A stretch of 64,000 bases of DNA from contig CAVUYM010000009.1 in NCBI GenBank assembly GCA_963745675.1, forward strand, positions 186,001 to 250,000, in the 5' to 3' direction. Both the position numbers and the translations under genes were made by a program. How positions within the stretch are numbered: the first letter of the stretch is position 1; every line of letters starts with the position of its first letter. This document shows, piece after piece, positions 8,053 to 17,886 of this stretch. The notes under the pieces are model-generated. The model was not told where the DNA came from. It worked only from the letters and a program-made list of their open reading frames with translations, and searched no databases. This DNA is from JAUIIK01 sp963745675 (GTDB taxonomy: Bacteria > Chloroflexota > Chloroflexia > Thermomicrobiales > CFX8).

Positions 8053-8850
8053 ATGCCTGATTTAGTCCTCTACGAACGACGCGGCGACGCCGTCTGGCTG
8101 ACGATGAACCGGCCCGAAGTCCGGAACGCGCTATCGCGGGAACACATCGCCGCGATCCGGGCGGCGATGGAACGAGCTGTGGAAGAGGCCGGGGCGAGAG
8201 CGATCGTCCTCGCTGGCGCCGAGCCGGTCTTCTGCGCTGGAGCCGACATCAACCAATACCGTCAGGTTTCCGACCGCCAGCAAGTCAAGGATGACGGCGC
8301 GCTGCTCTACGACTTGCAGGACTATATGATGCGCTGTCCGCTCCCGATCATCGCCCGCGTCCAACGGGCTGCCTTCGGAGGGGCGATGGGCTTGATTTGT
8401 GCCAGCGATTTCGCGATCGCTGCCGAGGGGACGCGTTTTTCGCTCTCAGAAGCTCGTCTCGGCATCGTCCCAGCCGTCATCTCTGAAGCTGTTTTGACCT
8501 CGCTCGGCCCGCGCAATGCCAGACAGTTGATGCTGCGCTCGGAGCCGTTTGGAACCGATGAAGCGCTGCAGATCGGCCTGGTTCATGAGGTCGTTCCGGC
8601 TGAAGATCTTGACCAGGCGATTGAAGAGGTTGTCGGCCAGTTCCGGGCTGGAGCGCCGGGCGCGCTGGCAGACATCAAACATCTTCTCCATGCTCTTACT
8701 CACTCGAACCTGACTCGCGACGGGCGGCGCTCAATGATCCTGAATCTGGCCGCCGACCGCAGAGCGAGCGAAGAGGGCCAGGAAGGTCTGAACTCGTTTC
8801 TCGAAAAGCGCAAGCCCGCCTGGGCCGTTACGATTGCCGAGGATGTGTAA
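8053..8850 (+). CDS. Enoyl-CoA hydratase/isomerase (crotonase) family, probable methylglutaconyl-CoA hydratase
   Basis: 265 residues from ATG 8053 (MPDLVLYERRGDAVWLTMNR); the longer open frame from 7903 adds unrelated sequence. Crotonase hallmarks are NRPEVRNALS, the oxyanion-hole segment FCAGADINQYR, AAFGGAMGLICASDFAIA and ARLGIVPAVISE. The stop TAA overlaps the ATG of the biotin carboxylase gene (TAATG), which indicates coupling. With a biotin carboxylase and an HMG-CoA lyase downstream, hydration of 3-methylglutaconyl-CoA in leucine breakdown is the most likely role; this comes from context, not from diagnostic residues. Confidence 0.87.
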   Translation: MPDLVLYERRGDAVWLTMNRPEVRNALSREHIAAIRAAMERAVEEAGARAIVLAGAEPVFCAGADINQYRQVSDRQQVKDDGALLYDLQDYMMRCPLPIIARVQRAAFGGAMGLICASDFAIAAEGTRFSLSEARLGIVPAVISEAVLTSLGPRNARQLMLRSEPFGTDEALQIGLVHEVVPAEDLDQAIEEVVGQFRAGAPGALADIKHLLHALTHSNLTRDGRRSMILNLAADRRASEEGQEGLNSFLEKRKPAWAVTIAEDV

Positions 8851-10731
8851 TGCCCGCGCCAGTTCTTGCTATCGCCAATCGCGCCGAGATCGCCGTCCGC
8901 ATTGCGAGGACTGCCCGCGCTCATGGTTGGCGTCCGGTTGTGTTGCTCGGAGAACCGGACTGGGATGGCTTGGCTGCGCGTGAAATCGGCGATGTTATCA
9001 GATTGAACCCGGGTGGCGAGTTCGATGTGCAGGCGGTTGTCGACGCGGCTCTCGCCGCTGGCGCGAGCGCGCTACATCCCGGCTACGGTTTCCTGAGCGA
9101 ACGAGCCGGACTGTCCAGTGCTTGCGCACAAGCTGGCATCACCTTTATTGGTCCGTCCCCCGAACATTGGAACTGGCCGGCGATAAGATAGCGACCCGCG
9201 AAATTGCTGTGCAGCATGGAGTGCCGGTCCTGCCCGGTAGCGACGGCGCTCGATCTCGATGATCGCGACGCCTGGGGAGCAGTTGCAGAAAGTCTCGGCT
9301 ATCCGGTCATCGCAAAGGTCTCCGGGCGCTGGAGGCGGGCGTGGTCTGCGGGTGGCGTCAAGCCTCGATCAGCTACATTGCGCTATTCAGTCGGCCCTCA
9401 ACGAAGCCGGTGGGTCAGGGGCGGATCAGGAGCTATTTCTCGAGCATTACCTCGACGGCGCCCGGCATGTCGAGGTTCAGGTCGCCGGCGACGGCAGGCG
9501 CTCGATCGTGATCGGCGACCGCGATTGCTCGCTCCAGCGCCGCCATCAGAAGGTTGTCGAGGAAGCGCCAGCGCCTGGACTATCCGACGAACTGCGGACA
9601 GGAGATTCACTCGGCGGCCAGACGATGGCTGAGGGCATATCAGCTGCTCAATCTGGCGACGGTCGAGTTTCTCGTTGGCGCCGATGGACGCTTCTTTTTC
9701 ATGGAGATCAACCCGCGCCTTCAGGTTGAACACACTGTTACCGAGGAGGTCACCGGCCTGGACCTCGTTGCCCTCCAACTCGAACTCGCCAGCGGCGGGC
9801 AACTGCCCGAAAACGTTGAATCGAGCGGTCACGCCATCCAGGCCCGGCTTGTACGCTGAAGATCCGTTCCAGCAGTTTCTTCCTTCGCCCGGACTCCTTC
9901 GAGTGCTGGAGTTTCCCCGCTCATCGAGCATACCCGGCACAAGTCTGCGGATCGACGCCGGATACGCTGCTGGTGACAGCGTGCCGGGCAGCTACGATGC
10001 GATGATCGCGAAAATGATCGTCCACGCACCGGATCGAGACCGTGCGATTGCAGCGTTGTCTTCGGCGCTGGCAGAGTTGCGCGTGGCCGGTATCGCGACC
10101 AACCGCCCCTGGTTGCTGGCAGCTCTCGCCGAAGATTCGCCGTTCCATTCAAACACGCACGATCTGGCGACCGCCGGCGACATCGTGCTCCAGTCGGAGC
10201 CGCCGTCAGACGACGTGCTGGCTTCGGTACTTTCAACATCGCAAGCGCAGGAGAGGGCCACTGGAACGGCCTGGGGTGAGATAGGGCCATTTCGCATCGT
10301 CTCCCCCGCGACGGCTACGTTTCACGACGCCGATGAATTCGCGTGGCAGAAGACGATTACACTCAGCCGATCTTCTATGAGCAATCCTGTTTCTGCGCTG
10401 CTCGTCGTCGCTATCGACAGCGGCTGGGAGGTCGTCACTCCTGAAGGGCGCTGGCTCGTCCAGACTGGGCCACTGCCCCCGCGAGGTCATGTCCGAGCGG
10501 CGGGTGATGGCGAGATTCGAGCGCCGATGCCCGGGAAGGTGCTGCAGATTCTGGTTCAGGCGGGCCAACCGGTCGAGGAAGATGAGGTTGTCGCCGTCAT
10601 GGAAGCGATGAAGATGGAATTGAGCCTGGCCGCACATTTTAGTGGAACGGTTAGCCACGTCCTCGGCCTCTGAAGGCGATCTCGTCGGCCTGCGTCAGAT
10701 TCTCGTGTCGATCGAGCCAGCGGAAGATTAA
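8850..10731 (+). CDS. Biotin carboxylase/BCCP subunit (methylcrotonyl-CoA carboxylase alpha type), multiply frameshifted
   Basis: ATP-dependent carboxylation of biotin on a fused carrier domain. The N-terminus reads ANRAEIAVRIARTARAHG and ALHPGYGFLSERAG; ATP-grasp segments DQELFLEHYLDGARHVEVQV, VIGDRDCSLQRRHQKVVEEA and FFFMEINPRLQVEHTVTEE follow in different frames. The C-terminal biotinyl motif is VVAVMEAMKMELS in an APMPGKVLQI context. The frame changes near 9170, 9247, 9325, 9600, 9850 and 10670, so as written it is not translatable; in the final frame it ends ILVSIEPAED at TAA 10731. All essential motifs survive, so indel errors are more likely than decay. The partner carboxyltransferase subunit is not in the window. 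Confidence 0.85.
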
Positions 10732-10743
10732 GGAGAGCTAACG

Positions 10744-11620
10744 ATGAGTCAACTCCTGCAGTCGCTGCCTGAACGAGTCACCGTCTTCGAGGTCGGGCCA
10801 CGAGACGGCCTTCAGAACGAATCAGCTTTGATTCCCTCGGCAGAGAAGATCGCCTTCGTCAACGCACTCGCCGATGCGGGACTACGGTGGATTGAGGCAA
10901 CTTCCTTCGTTCACCCTAAGGCCGTCCCTCAGCTCGCAGATGCCAGCGAGGTCATGGCGGGCATCGAGCGGCGGCCGGGTGTTCGCTATCCGGTCCTCGT
11001 TCCTAATGAACGAGGTATGGAGCGAGCCTTGGAAGCGGGCGTCGACGCTGTCTGCGTCTTCACTGCCGCGTCGGAAGAATTCAGCCAGGCGAACGTCCGA
11101 GCGACAATCGACGGAAACCTTCGAGCGTTTCAAACCAGTTATTGCGCTGGCTCAGGCTGAAGGTGTCTGGGTGCGCGGATACGTGTCGATGGCGTTTCAC
11201 TGCCCCTATGAGGGCCGGATCGCGCCAGAGAAGGCGCTCGAGGTCTCTGCTCGACTTCTCGATCTCGGCGTCGACGAAGTCGCGATCTCCGACACGGTGG
11301 GGAGGGCGACGCCGCAGGACATGGACGCAGTCCTATCGTTGGCTGTGGATCAGTTGCCGGTTGAGAGTCTGGCGCTGCATCTGCACGACACATTCGATCT
11401 GGCCCTGCCAAATGTCATGCTGGGGCTGGAAGCCGGCATCACCGTCTTCGACGGCGCTGCTGGCGGTCTCGGCGGCTGTCCCTTTGCGCCCGGCGCGCCT
11501 GGCAATCTCGCCACCGAAAAGCTCGTCCGCTTGCTGCACGGACTCGGGATCGAAACTGGCATCGATGAAGAGAAGGTCGCGGCAGCCGCAGCTCGGATAC
11601 GCACTGCTGGAACGGCCTGA
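10744..11620 (+). CDS. Hydroxymethylglutaryl-CoA lyase (frameshifted)
   Basis: Cleaves HMG-CoA to acetyl-CoA and acetoacetate. The N-terminal frame has the signature FEVGPRDGLQNESALIPSAE, metal and catalytic residues in the R-D pair, and TSFVHPKAVPQLADA. Near 11112 the frame shifts by one and continues ETFERFKPVIALAQAEGVWV, VSMAFHCPYEGRI, the metal ligand segment LALHLHDTFDLALPN and the active-site loop GAAGGLGGCPFAPGAPGN. About 292 residues in total, the normal length. AAGGAGAG precedes the ATG. It closes a three-gene leucine-degradation-like operon. Confidence 0.9.
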
Positions 11621-11688
11621 TTTAAGGCGAGTGAGGTTGGTCACGGTGTCAGGTCGTCTGCCAATCGCATCGAATACGTTGACATAAG

Positions 11689-12544
11689 CTAGCCGTTGAA
11701 GCCCGCAGCAAGCAAGATCAGCAGACCAATGCCCAGCATAGCGCGGTACACGACGAACACGGTGACCGGGCGTCGCTGGAGGAAGGCCAGCAGACCAGCA
11801 ATAGCCGCGTAACCGGTCAGTGCAGCGGTGATGATTCCAACGGCGAAGACGCCCAGGCTGACATCGCCAAGGCCGCCGGTCGAAACCTCCAGAATCTGTT
11901 TCAACCCTGCGCCCGCAATTAGCGGGACGCCCAGTAGGAACGAGAAGCGGGCGGCGTCAGCGCGGGTGAGTCCGACGAATAGACCGGCGGTGATCGTCGT
12001 TCCGGACCGCGACGCACCGGGCACGAGTGCCAGCGTCTGGGCAGCTCCTATGATTATTGCCTGCCGAAACGTGATCTCGGCATGTCTCGTTCACGCGCTT
12101 GTTGCCACGTCGATCAGCGACCTCCAGGACCAGGCCGACGACCACCATGACAATGGCTATCGCCGCGATGGCGCCGCGCGAGACGGGATCACCATGGAAG
12201 GCGCTATCAATGGCGCTCTCGGCCAGTAGCCCGGCAATAGCGCCCGGGAGGGTCGCGACAGCAATGAAGAGACCGAGCCGCGCCATCGGATCGGCCGGTA
12301 GTCGACCGTGTCTCATTTCAGCCCGACCCCGAATCAAACCGGTAGGGATCGCGACAAGTTCGCTGCGGAAATAGATCAGGATCGCGGTTAGAGTGCCGAG
12401 ATGCAGCGCGACGTCGAAAGCCAGACCAAACGGTTCCCAGCCGAAGAGCCAGGGGACGATGATGAGGTGAGCGGAAGATGAGATCGGAAGAAACTCCGTC
12501 AGCCCCTGCACGACACCGAGCACGAACGCTCTAAAGATTTCCAC
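11689..12544 (-). CDS. uppP: Undecaprenyl-diphosphatase UppP/BacA (one frameshift)
   Basis: Membrane enzyme that recycles undecaprenyl pyrophosphate for cell-wall synthesis. The start MEIFRAFVLGVVQGLTEFLP followed by ISSSAHLIIVPWLFGW contains the conserved E and the SSSAH motif. The frame breaks near 12060-12085, and the second conserved motif PGASRSGTTITAGLFVGLTR follows in the shifted frame, ending LLILLAAGFNG at TAG 11689. The combined length of about 285 residues and multiple membrane segments fit the family. It lies two bases after the upstream membrane-protein gene on the same strand, so they are probably co-transcribed. Confidence 0.9.
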
Positions 12545-12546
12545 GG

Positions 12547-13545
12547 CTAGCTTGCCACCTGTTCAACCTCCTGGACTGCGCCCCAGGAGAGACTCTCGCG
12601 CCACCAGAAGACGAAGCCGAGCAATGTCACCGGCAGGTAGAGCGCGGCGTGGACGACGACGGCATATGAAAGTGCCAGTTCACGCCCGAAGCCAAGCGGC
12701 CCTGCGACGACCAGGATGACGCCATATTCGAACGCGCCGACGTAGCCGGGCGATGACGGAATCAACGTCGCCAGGTTCGCGACTGCCGTGATCATCAAGA
12801 TGCCGAAAGGTGAAATATCCATTCCGAATGCCTCGGCGATCAAAAGGTACATAGATGCTTCAAGTGACCAGGCGCAGATCGAAGCCAGCGCGACACCCAA
12901 TACTTCGTTTCGTCGGCGGAGAATGCTCAGGCCGTCAATGAAGGACTGTGCCATCGGCTCAATTCGCATACCGATCCGTTCCGGCAGGCGTGCGATGACA
13001 GCGGCAATCAGGCGGTCGCGCAGGCCGGGGGCGAAGACGAATACCAACATGCCCGCTATCACTGCCGTGAAGAGTACGGAGGCGAGGTAGAAGACGGTGC
13101 GGAGATCATGGGTCAGTGCGATGGAGAGCGAGGCGATGGCAAAGAAGAGGAGCATCGTCAGGCCGTCAAAGATCCGCTCTACGGCAATTGTCGCCAGGGA
13201 TGCAGTCTTCCGCACCTGATGGCGTGTCGAGAGAGCGTAGGAGCGCACCAGTTCCCCAGCTCGCAAGGGCAAGACGTTGTTGGCCATATAGCCAATACAG
13301 ACAACCGGAAAGAGTTGGACAGGACTGATTTTGGCGACACCGCGTAACAGGTAGTCCCAGCGGACCGCTCGCACAGCGACACCGACGAAATAGACGACGA
13401 TGGCGGGCAGGAGCCAGATGTAGTCAGCGTTTCGGATGGAATCCCAGATAAGCCCAAAGTCCTGCCCGCGTAGGGCAAGAAAGACGAAGACGATGCTGAT
13501 GAGAAGTCCGAGCCAAACGCGCCATGAGCGCATGCGAAAGATCAC
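12547..13545 (-). CDS. Lysylphosphatidylglycerol synthase transmembrane-type (UPF0104) protein
   Basis: 332 residues, six to eight hydrophobic segments. Conserved segments of the AglD/MprF-N-like family are visible: YLLRGVAKISPVQLFPVVCI, NNVLPLRAGELVRSY, TIAVERIFDGLTML and SPGYVGAFEYGVILV. These proteins are flippase-like membrane proteins linked to lipid or glycolipid transport; the aminoacyltransferase domain of MprF is absent. Paired with UppP, a role in envelope lipid handling is reasonable but unproven. Confidence 0.85.
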   Translation of the reverse strand: MIFRMRSWRVWLGLLISIVFVFLALRGQDFGLIWDSIRNADYIWLLPAIVVYFVGVAVRAVRWDYLLRGVAKISPVQLFPVVCIGYMANNVLPLRAGELVRSYALSTRHQVRKTASLATIAVERIFDGLTMLLFFAIASLSIALTHDLRTVFYLASVLFTAVIAGMLVFVFAPGLRDRLIAAVIARLPERIGMRIEPMAQSFIDGLSILRRRNEVLGVALASICAWSLEASMYLLIAEAFGMDISPFGILMITAVANLATLIPSSPGYVGAFEYGVILVVAGPLGFGRELALSYAVVVHAALYLPVTLLGFVFWWRESLSWGAVQEVEQVAS

Positions 13546-14034
13546 TCCAGAGGTTCGAAGACGAATTGAGCTTGCGCCCTATTAACCCAACCTGGGAGGT
13601 GCGCCGACACCAACCGCGAAGGATACCATCAGTTCAATCATTCTCTTGACAGAAACGGCACGTTCCAACGTCATCCATCTTTCAGATTCTCACTCCCACC
13701 GCAGTTTTCGACTGCCCAGCCCGTTCGTCCTCCAGAGCAGGAACGCTGTCGCCCCAGGAATAGATGATCCCCGCCGGATTGTCGAGGACAACCCTGGCAC
13801 CATCGGCGATAGCTCCAGCAGGTGGATAGGAAATGCTCAATGCTGTTCTGGGATTGGGGACTTTTGAATCGCATCTTCTGTTCCTCGGCGAGAGCGAACG
13901 ACTGCATTCTATTATCAAAATCGCTCTACCAACTTCAGGGGCCATCAGTACACCTTTCGCCGATTGCTGGAAGATGCTAGGCTGTCCAATGCCGGGTTAG
14001 ACCGGCAATCCATATATGAGGAAAGGACCGTCTC
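13546..14034. other. Intergenic, no supportable gene
   Basis: 489 bases between the divergent membrane-protein gene and the CoxL-like gene. Short reverse-strand open frames exist (about 80 codons at 13671-13945), but they lack a ribosome site and recognisable motifs. GAGGAAAGGACCG at 14018-14030 is the ribosome site for the next gene. Promoters for both flanking genes must lie here; I cannot place them with confidence. Confidence 0.5.
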
Positions 14035-16353
14035 ATGGTACGCAGCCAGATGATGGGCGCTCGCATCCGGCGCAAGGAAGACCCCCGGTTGATCACCGGT
14101 AGTTCGATGTATGTCGGCGATATGCAACTGGCCGGGATGCTCCACGCCAGCTTCTTGCGCTCGCCGCATGCTCATGCCCGTATCCGTCTCGATCGATACA
14201 TCCGCCGCTGAAGGGATGCCCGGCGTGCACGGCATCTACACGAACGAACAGATGGTAACCCTGGCCGAGCCGCTTGGCGGCAGCGGGACCAGCGGCGACG
14301 CGGAACTCGAAGAGGTTGATACGGGAACCATTCCGATTCCCGTCAGTCCAGACGCTTGCCCAGGGCAAGGTGCGCTGGGTGGGCGAACCGATCGCCGTCG
14401 TGCTGGCCGACAGCGAGGGCCAGGGGCGCGATGCGGCTGAGGCGATTCATGGTTGATTACGAGGTGCTGCCAGCCGTTGTCGACTACGAAAAGGCGACCG
14501 AGGAGGGCGCGCCGCTCGTCTGGGACGAAGTCGCCAACAACATCGGCATGGCCCACCAGCGCTCCGCTGGCGATGTGGATGGAGCGTTCAGCAACGCCGA
14601 CGTGACGATCTCAGAGCGCATTCTCTCCCAGCGACTGGTTCCTCTGGCGATGGAGGGCCGTGCCTGCGCCGCTTCGCCCGATCCCCTGACTGGCGGCTTA
14701 ACCGTCTGGGTCTCGACCCAGGCCCCGCATGGCTGGCGCAACGAGGCCGCCCCAAAGCTCGGGCTGACCCAGGCCAACATGCGCGTCATCGCGCCCGAGG
14801 TCGGCGGAGGTTTTGGCAGCAAGTTCGGCGTCTATCACGAAGAGCTTGCCGTCTGCGCGCTGGCGAAGCACCTGCGACGGCCCGTGCGCTGGGTCGAGGA
14901 TCGCAGCGAGAACTTCCTGGTCACCAATCACGGCCGCGCTCAGATCGCCGATATCGAACTGGCGGCAACGAACGATGGCAAGATCACCGGCCTCAAGCTC
15001 AAGGTCATTCAGGATGGTGGATCGTATCCGAAAGGACTCGATCTGGCTTATCTGACAGCGACGATGGCCGTCGGCTGCTACGACATTCCTGCCGTCGATC
15101 TCGACATTAGCGCCGTCTACACCAACACGACGCCAATCGGCGCGTACCGTGGCGCAGGGCGTCCCGAGGCGGCCTATTACATCGAACGCGCTGTCGACAT
15201 GCTGGCCCAGAAGCTGGACATGGATCCGGCTGAGCTGCGCCGCAAGAACTTCATCGACCCGGCCGCATTCCCGTTTACGACAGCAACCGGCGAGAAATAC
15301 GACACCGGCGAATACGCGAAAGCGCTCGACAAAGCGCTCGAAGTGGCCGGTTATAGCGACTTGCGCAAGATGCAGGCTGATGCCCGCGCCGAGGGCCGCA
15401 TCCTCGGCATCGGCATGGCCAGCTACGTCGAGATCTGCGGCTTCGGCCCCTGGGAGTCGAGCATCGTGAAAGTCGAGCCGAGCGGCGCGGTCAGCGTCTA
15501 CACCGGTATCTCGCCGCACGGTCAGGGCCAGGAGACGACCTTCGCCCAGATCGCGGCTGACCGCATCGGCGCAGACTTCGAAGACGTCGTCGTCCACCAC
15601 GGCGACACGGACAACACCGCCCAGGGCAACGGCACCGGTGGCAGCCGCGGGCTGGTCGTCGGCGGCGGCGCGTTGATGCTCTCGCTCGACAAGATCCGCG
15701 AAAAGGCTGATCGCATCGCCGGTCATCTGCTCGAGGTCGACGCCGAAGACATCGTCCTGGAAGAGGGCAATTATCATGCGGCGGGTGCTCCGGACCCCTT
15801 CGTGACCCTCTCCGATATCTCCGGAGCGGCCTATAGCGCGAACATCCCGGCAGGAATGGAAGCCGGACTTGAGACGGTCAACTACTTCAGCCCCGAGGAT
15901 GAGACATTCCCATTCGGCACCCACATCGCCGTCGTCGAGATCGATCCCGATACCGGCCAGGTGAAGCTGGTGAAGTACGTCTCGATCGACGACTGCGGCA
16001 ACGTCGTCAGCCCAATGCTGCTCGAAGGCCAAGTCCATGGCGGACTGGCTCAGGGCATCGCCCAGGCACTGGTCGAAGAAGCGGTCTACGACGAGAGTGG
16101 CCAACTGGTGACGGCGACGCTAATGGATTACGCGATCCCGAAGGCTGAACTTTTCCCAATGTTCGAGCTTGACCGAACGGTGACAACTTCGCCACTCAAT
16201 CCGCTCGGTGCAAAGGGGATCGGCGAGGCAGCCACCATCGGCTCGACGCCAGCCGTCGCCAACGCCGTCCTCGATGCGCTCGCACCGCACGGCATACGCC
16301 ATCTGGATATGCCATTCAGCGCACAGAAGGTCTGGAAAGCGCTCAACAGCTAG
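14035..16353 (+). CDS. Xanthine dehydrogenase family molybdopterin-binding (form II CoxL-like) subunit
   Basis: Large Mo-hydroxylase subunit. ATG 14035 follows GAGGAAAGG and gives MVRSQMMGARIRRKEDPRLI then GMLHASFLRSPHAHARIR. The frame changes near 14195, 14340 and 14450; the rest (14454-16353) is one clean frame. Molybdenum-site segments include EVGGGFGSKFGVYHEELAV, GAYRGAGRPEAAYYIERAV and GTGGSRGLVVGGGA. The AYRGAGR loop, instead of AYxCSFR, marks form II relatives, which often do not oxidise CO. The medium FAD and small 2Fe-2S subunits are not adjacent, which is unusual for this family. About 770 residues overall. Confidence 0.9.
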
Positions 16354-16365
16354 CACATTCATTCC

Positions 16366-16397
16366 CCACTGCAGCCCTGCAACCAGGGCTGCAGTGG
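16366..16397 (+). terminator. Terminator-like hairpin after the CoxL-like gene
   Basis: CCACTGCAGCCCTG and CAGGGCTGCAGTGG form a perfect 14-bp stem around loop CAAC, starting 13 bases after the stop codon. No U-tract follows, so intrinsic termination may be weak. The rest of the gap to 16770 contains no gene that I can support. Confidence 0.6.
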
Positions 16398-16770
16398 CTC
16401 TGTAACCGCCACCCACATAACATTCCCGCATCTCATTGTGAACATTGTCCAACCTGTGTCGGTGGGTGAGTGGAGCAGTGTCATACTCGGAAATTGAGCA
16501 TCGTAGGTATTTGAGAGTGACCAATCAGGCATATCTTCCCTGATAGTTGTCGCCACGTTGCCGGCCGCTGGACACGGTACTGTGTCTGCCGTGTCACGAA
16601 CGACAGCAAAGGATTGCCTGGCACTGAGGGCGCTTACCCTTGACGAATTCACTGCACTCCATGACTTCCGAATTGACACGAGGTTGTCACATCTCGCGTC
16701 ACCTATCCGTTGCCGCTGCAATGCCTCCGTCTGTAGTCTGATCTCCAGAAGACACTGATGGGGGTAGCGC

Positions 16771-17886
16771 ATGTCATTCTTCGCATTGATCCTAAAGAAT
16801 CTGATTCGTCAGCCGGTGCGAGCAGGACTGACCATGATCGGAATCGCCATCGGCATCACGACGGTCGTCGCACTCGGCGTCATCACCGAAGGTGTCAAGG
16901 AGTCGGCGGGGCAGATCCTGCGAGTCGGAGGCTCGGACTTCATCGTCGCGCAAGAGGGCACGGCCGACCTCTCGTTCAGCAACGTCTCCGAAGAGGAATG
17001 GCAACAGGTTGACGATCTACCTGGAGTCGCTTGGACCTCGGGTGCATTGATCGATATCGAGCGAGTTGCCGGCAACCCCTACTTCGTCTTGCTCGGTGTG
17101 CGGGCTGACGCTCTCGCTATCAGTCCTCCTCCACTTGTCGCAGGGCGATTGCTCGCCGGCGAAACCCCAAACGAGATCATGTTAGGGACGAAAGCCGCGA
17201 GCGATCTGGGTGCCAATCTCGGTGATGAAGTCGAGATCGCCGATCGCGCATTTACCGTCGTTGGAATTTACGAAACTGGAGATACGTGGCTCGATGGAGG
17301 AGCTGAAGCGCCGCTTCAGGCCGTGCAAGAGATGACGCGCAGGCCGGGGCAGGTGACGATGGTCTATGTCAAAACCCGCGAGGGCGTTGACGTCACGGAA
17401 CTTCGCGATGAGATCGAAAAGACGTACCCGCAACTCGTCACCATCGCAGACGTCTCGGAGTATGGCGAGGTTGACCAGGGAATCGAGATTATTGACGCGT
17501 TGACCCTTGCAATCTCGGCCCTGGCGGTGATCATCGGCGCGGTCGGTGTCATGAACACGATGATTATGTCTGTCTTCGAACGCACCCGTGAATTCGGCGT
17601 CCTGCGCGCTGTCGGCTGGACCAGCAGGCGGATCTTGAGAATGGTGCTGAGCGAATCGTTGCTGCTCTGCCTCTTCGCGGCAGTCATCGGCAGTCTTCTC
17701 GGCATTCTCGCAGTGCAAGGCGTCACCCAAATTTCAACCGTCCAGAATCTGCTGGAACCGAAATACAGCGCGGCAGTCTTCTTGCGCGCCTTCGTGGTCG
17801 CAATGGCGGTTGCCGTCATCGGGGCAATCTATCCGGCAATAAGGGCAATTCGGCTAACTCCGATGGAGGCGTTGCGGCATGAATGA
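16771..17886 (+). CDS. ABC transporter permease, MacB/FtsX type
   Basis: 371 residues: an N-terminal membrane segment (QPVRAGLTMIGIAIGITTVV), a large extracytoplasmic MacB-PCD-like domain (residues ~45-235) and three C-terminal helices with the FtsX signature AVIIGAVGVMNTMIMSVFER followed by TREFGVLRAVGWTSRRI. The ending AIRAIRLTPMEALRHE is the standard FtsX-domain end. It overlaps the ATPase gene by eight bases. First gene of a probable three-gene export operon ending at the terminator at 21708. Substrates of such systems include peptides, lipoproteins and drugs; none is indicated here. Confidence 0.92.
   Translation: MSFFALILKNLIRQPVRAGLTMIGIAIGITTVVALGVITEGVKESAGQILRVGGSDFIVAQEGTADLSFSNVSEEEWQQVDDLPGVAWTSGALIDIERVAGNPYFVLLGVRADALAISPPPLVAGRLLAGETPNEIMLGTKAASDLGANLGDEVEIADRAFTVVGIYETGDTWLDGGAEAPLQAVQEMTRRPGQVTMVYVKTREGVDVTELRDEIEKTYPQLVTIADVSEYGEVDQGIEIIDALTLAISALAVIIGAVGVMNTMIMSVFERTREFGVLRAVGWTSRRILRMVLSESLLLCLFAAVIGSLLGILAVQGVTQISTVQNLLEPKYSAAVFLRAFVVAMAVAVIGAIYPAIRAIRLTPMEALRHE

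Noticed and set aside
13671..13945. Overlapping minus-strand open frames of 78 and 87 codons
   Set aside because: No ribosome site, no recognisable motif, and two frames compete for the same bases; treated as non-coding.
14698..16104. 468-codon open frame on the minus strand
   Set aside because: Antisense to the clearly coding CoxL-like gene; Asp/Val/Gly-rich composition typical of a mirror frame of GC-rich codons.
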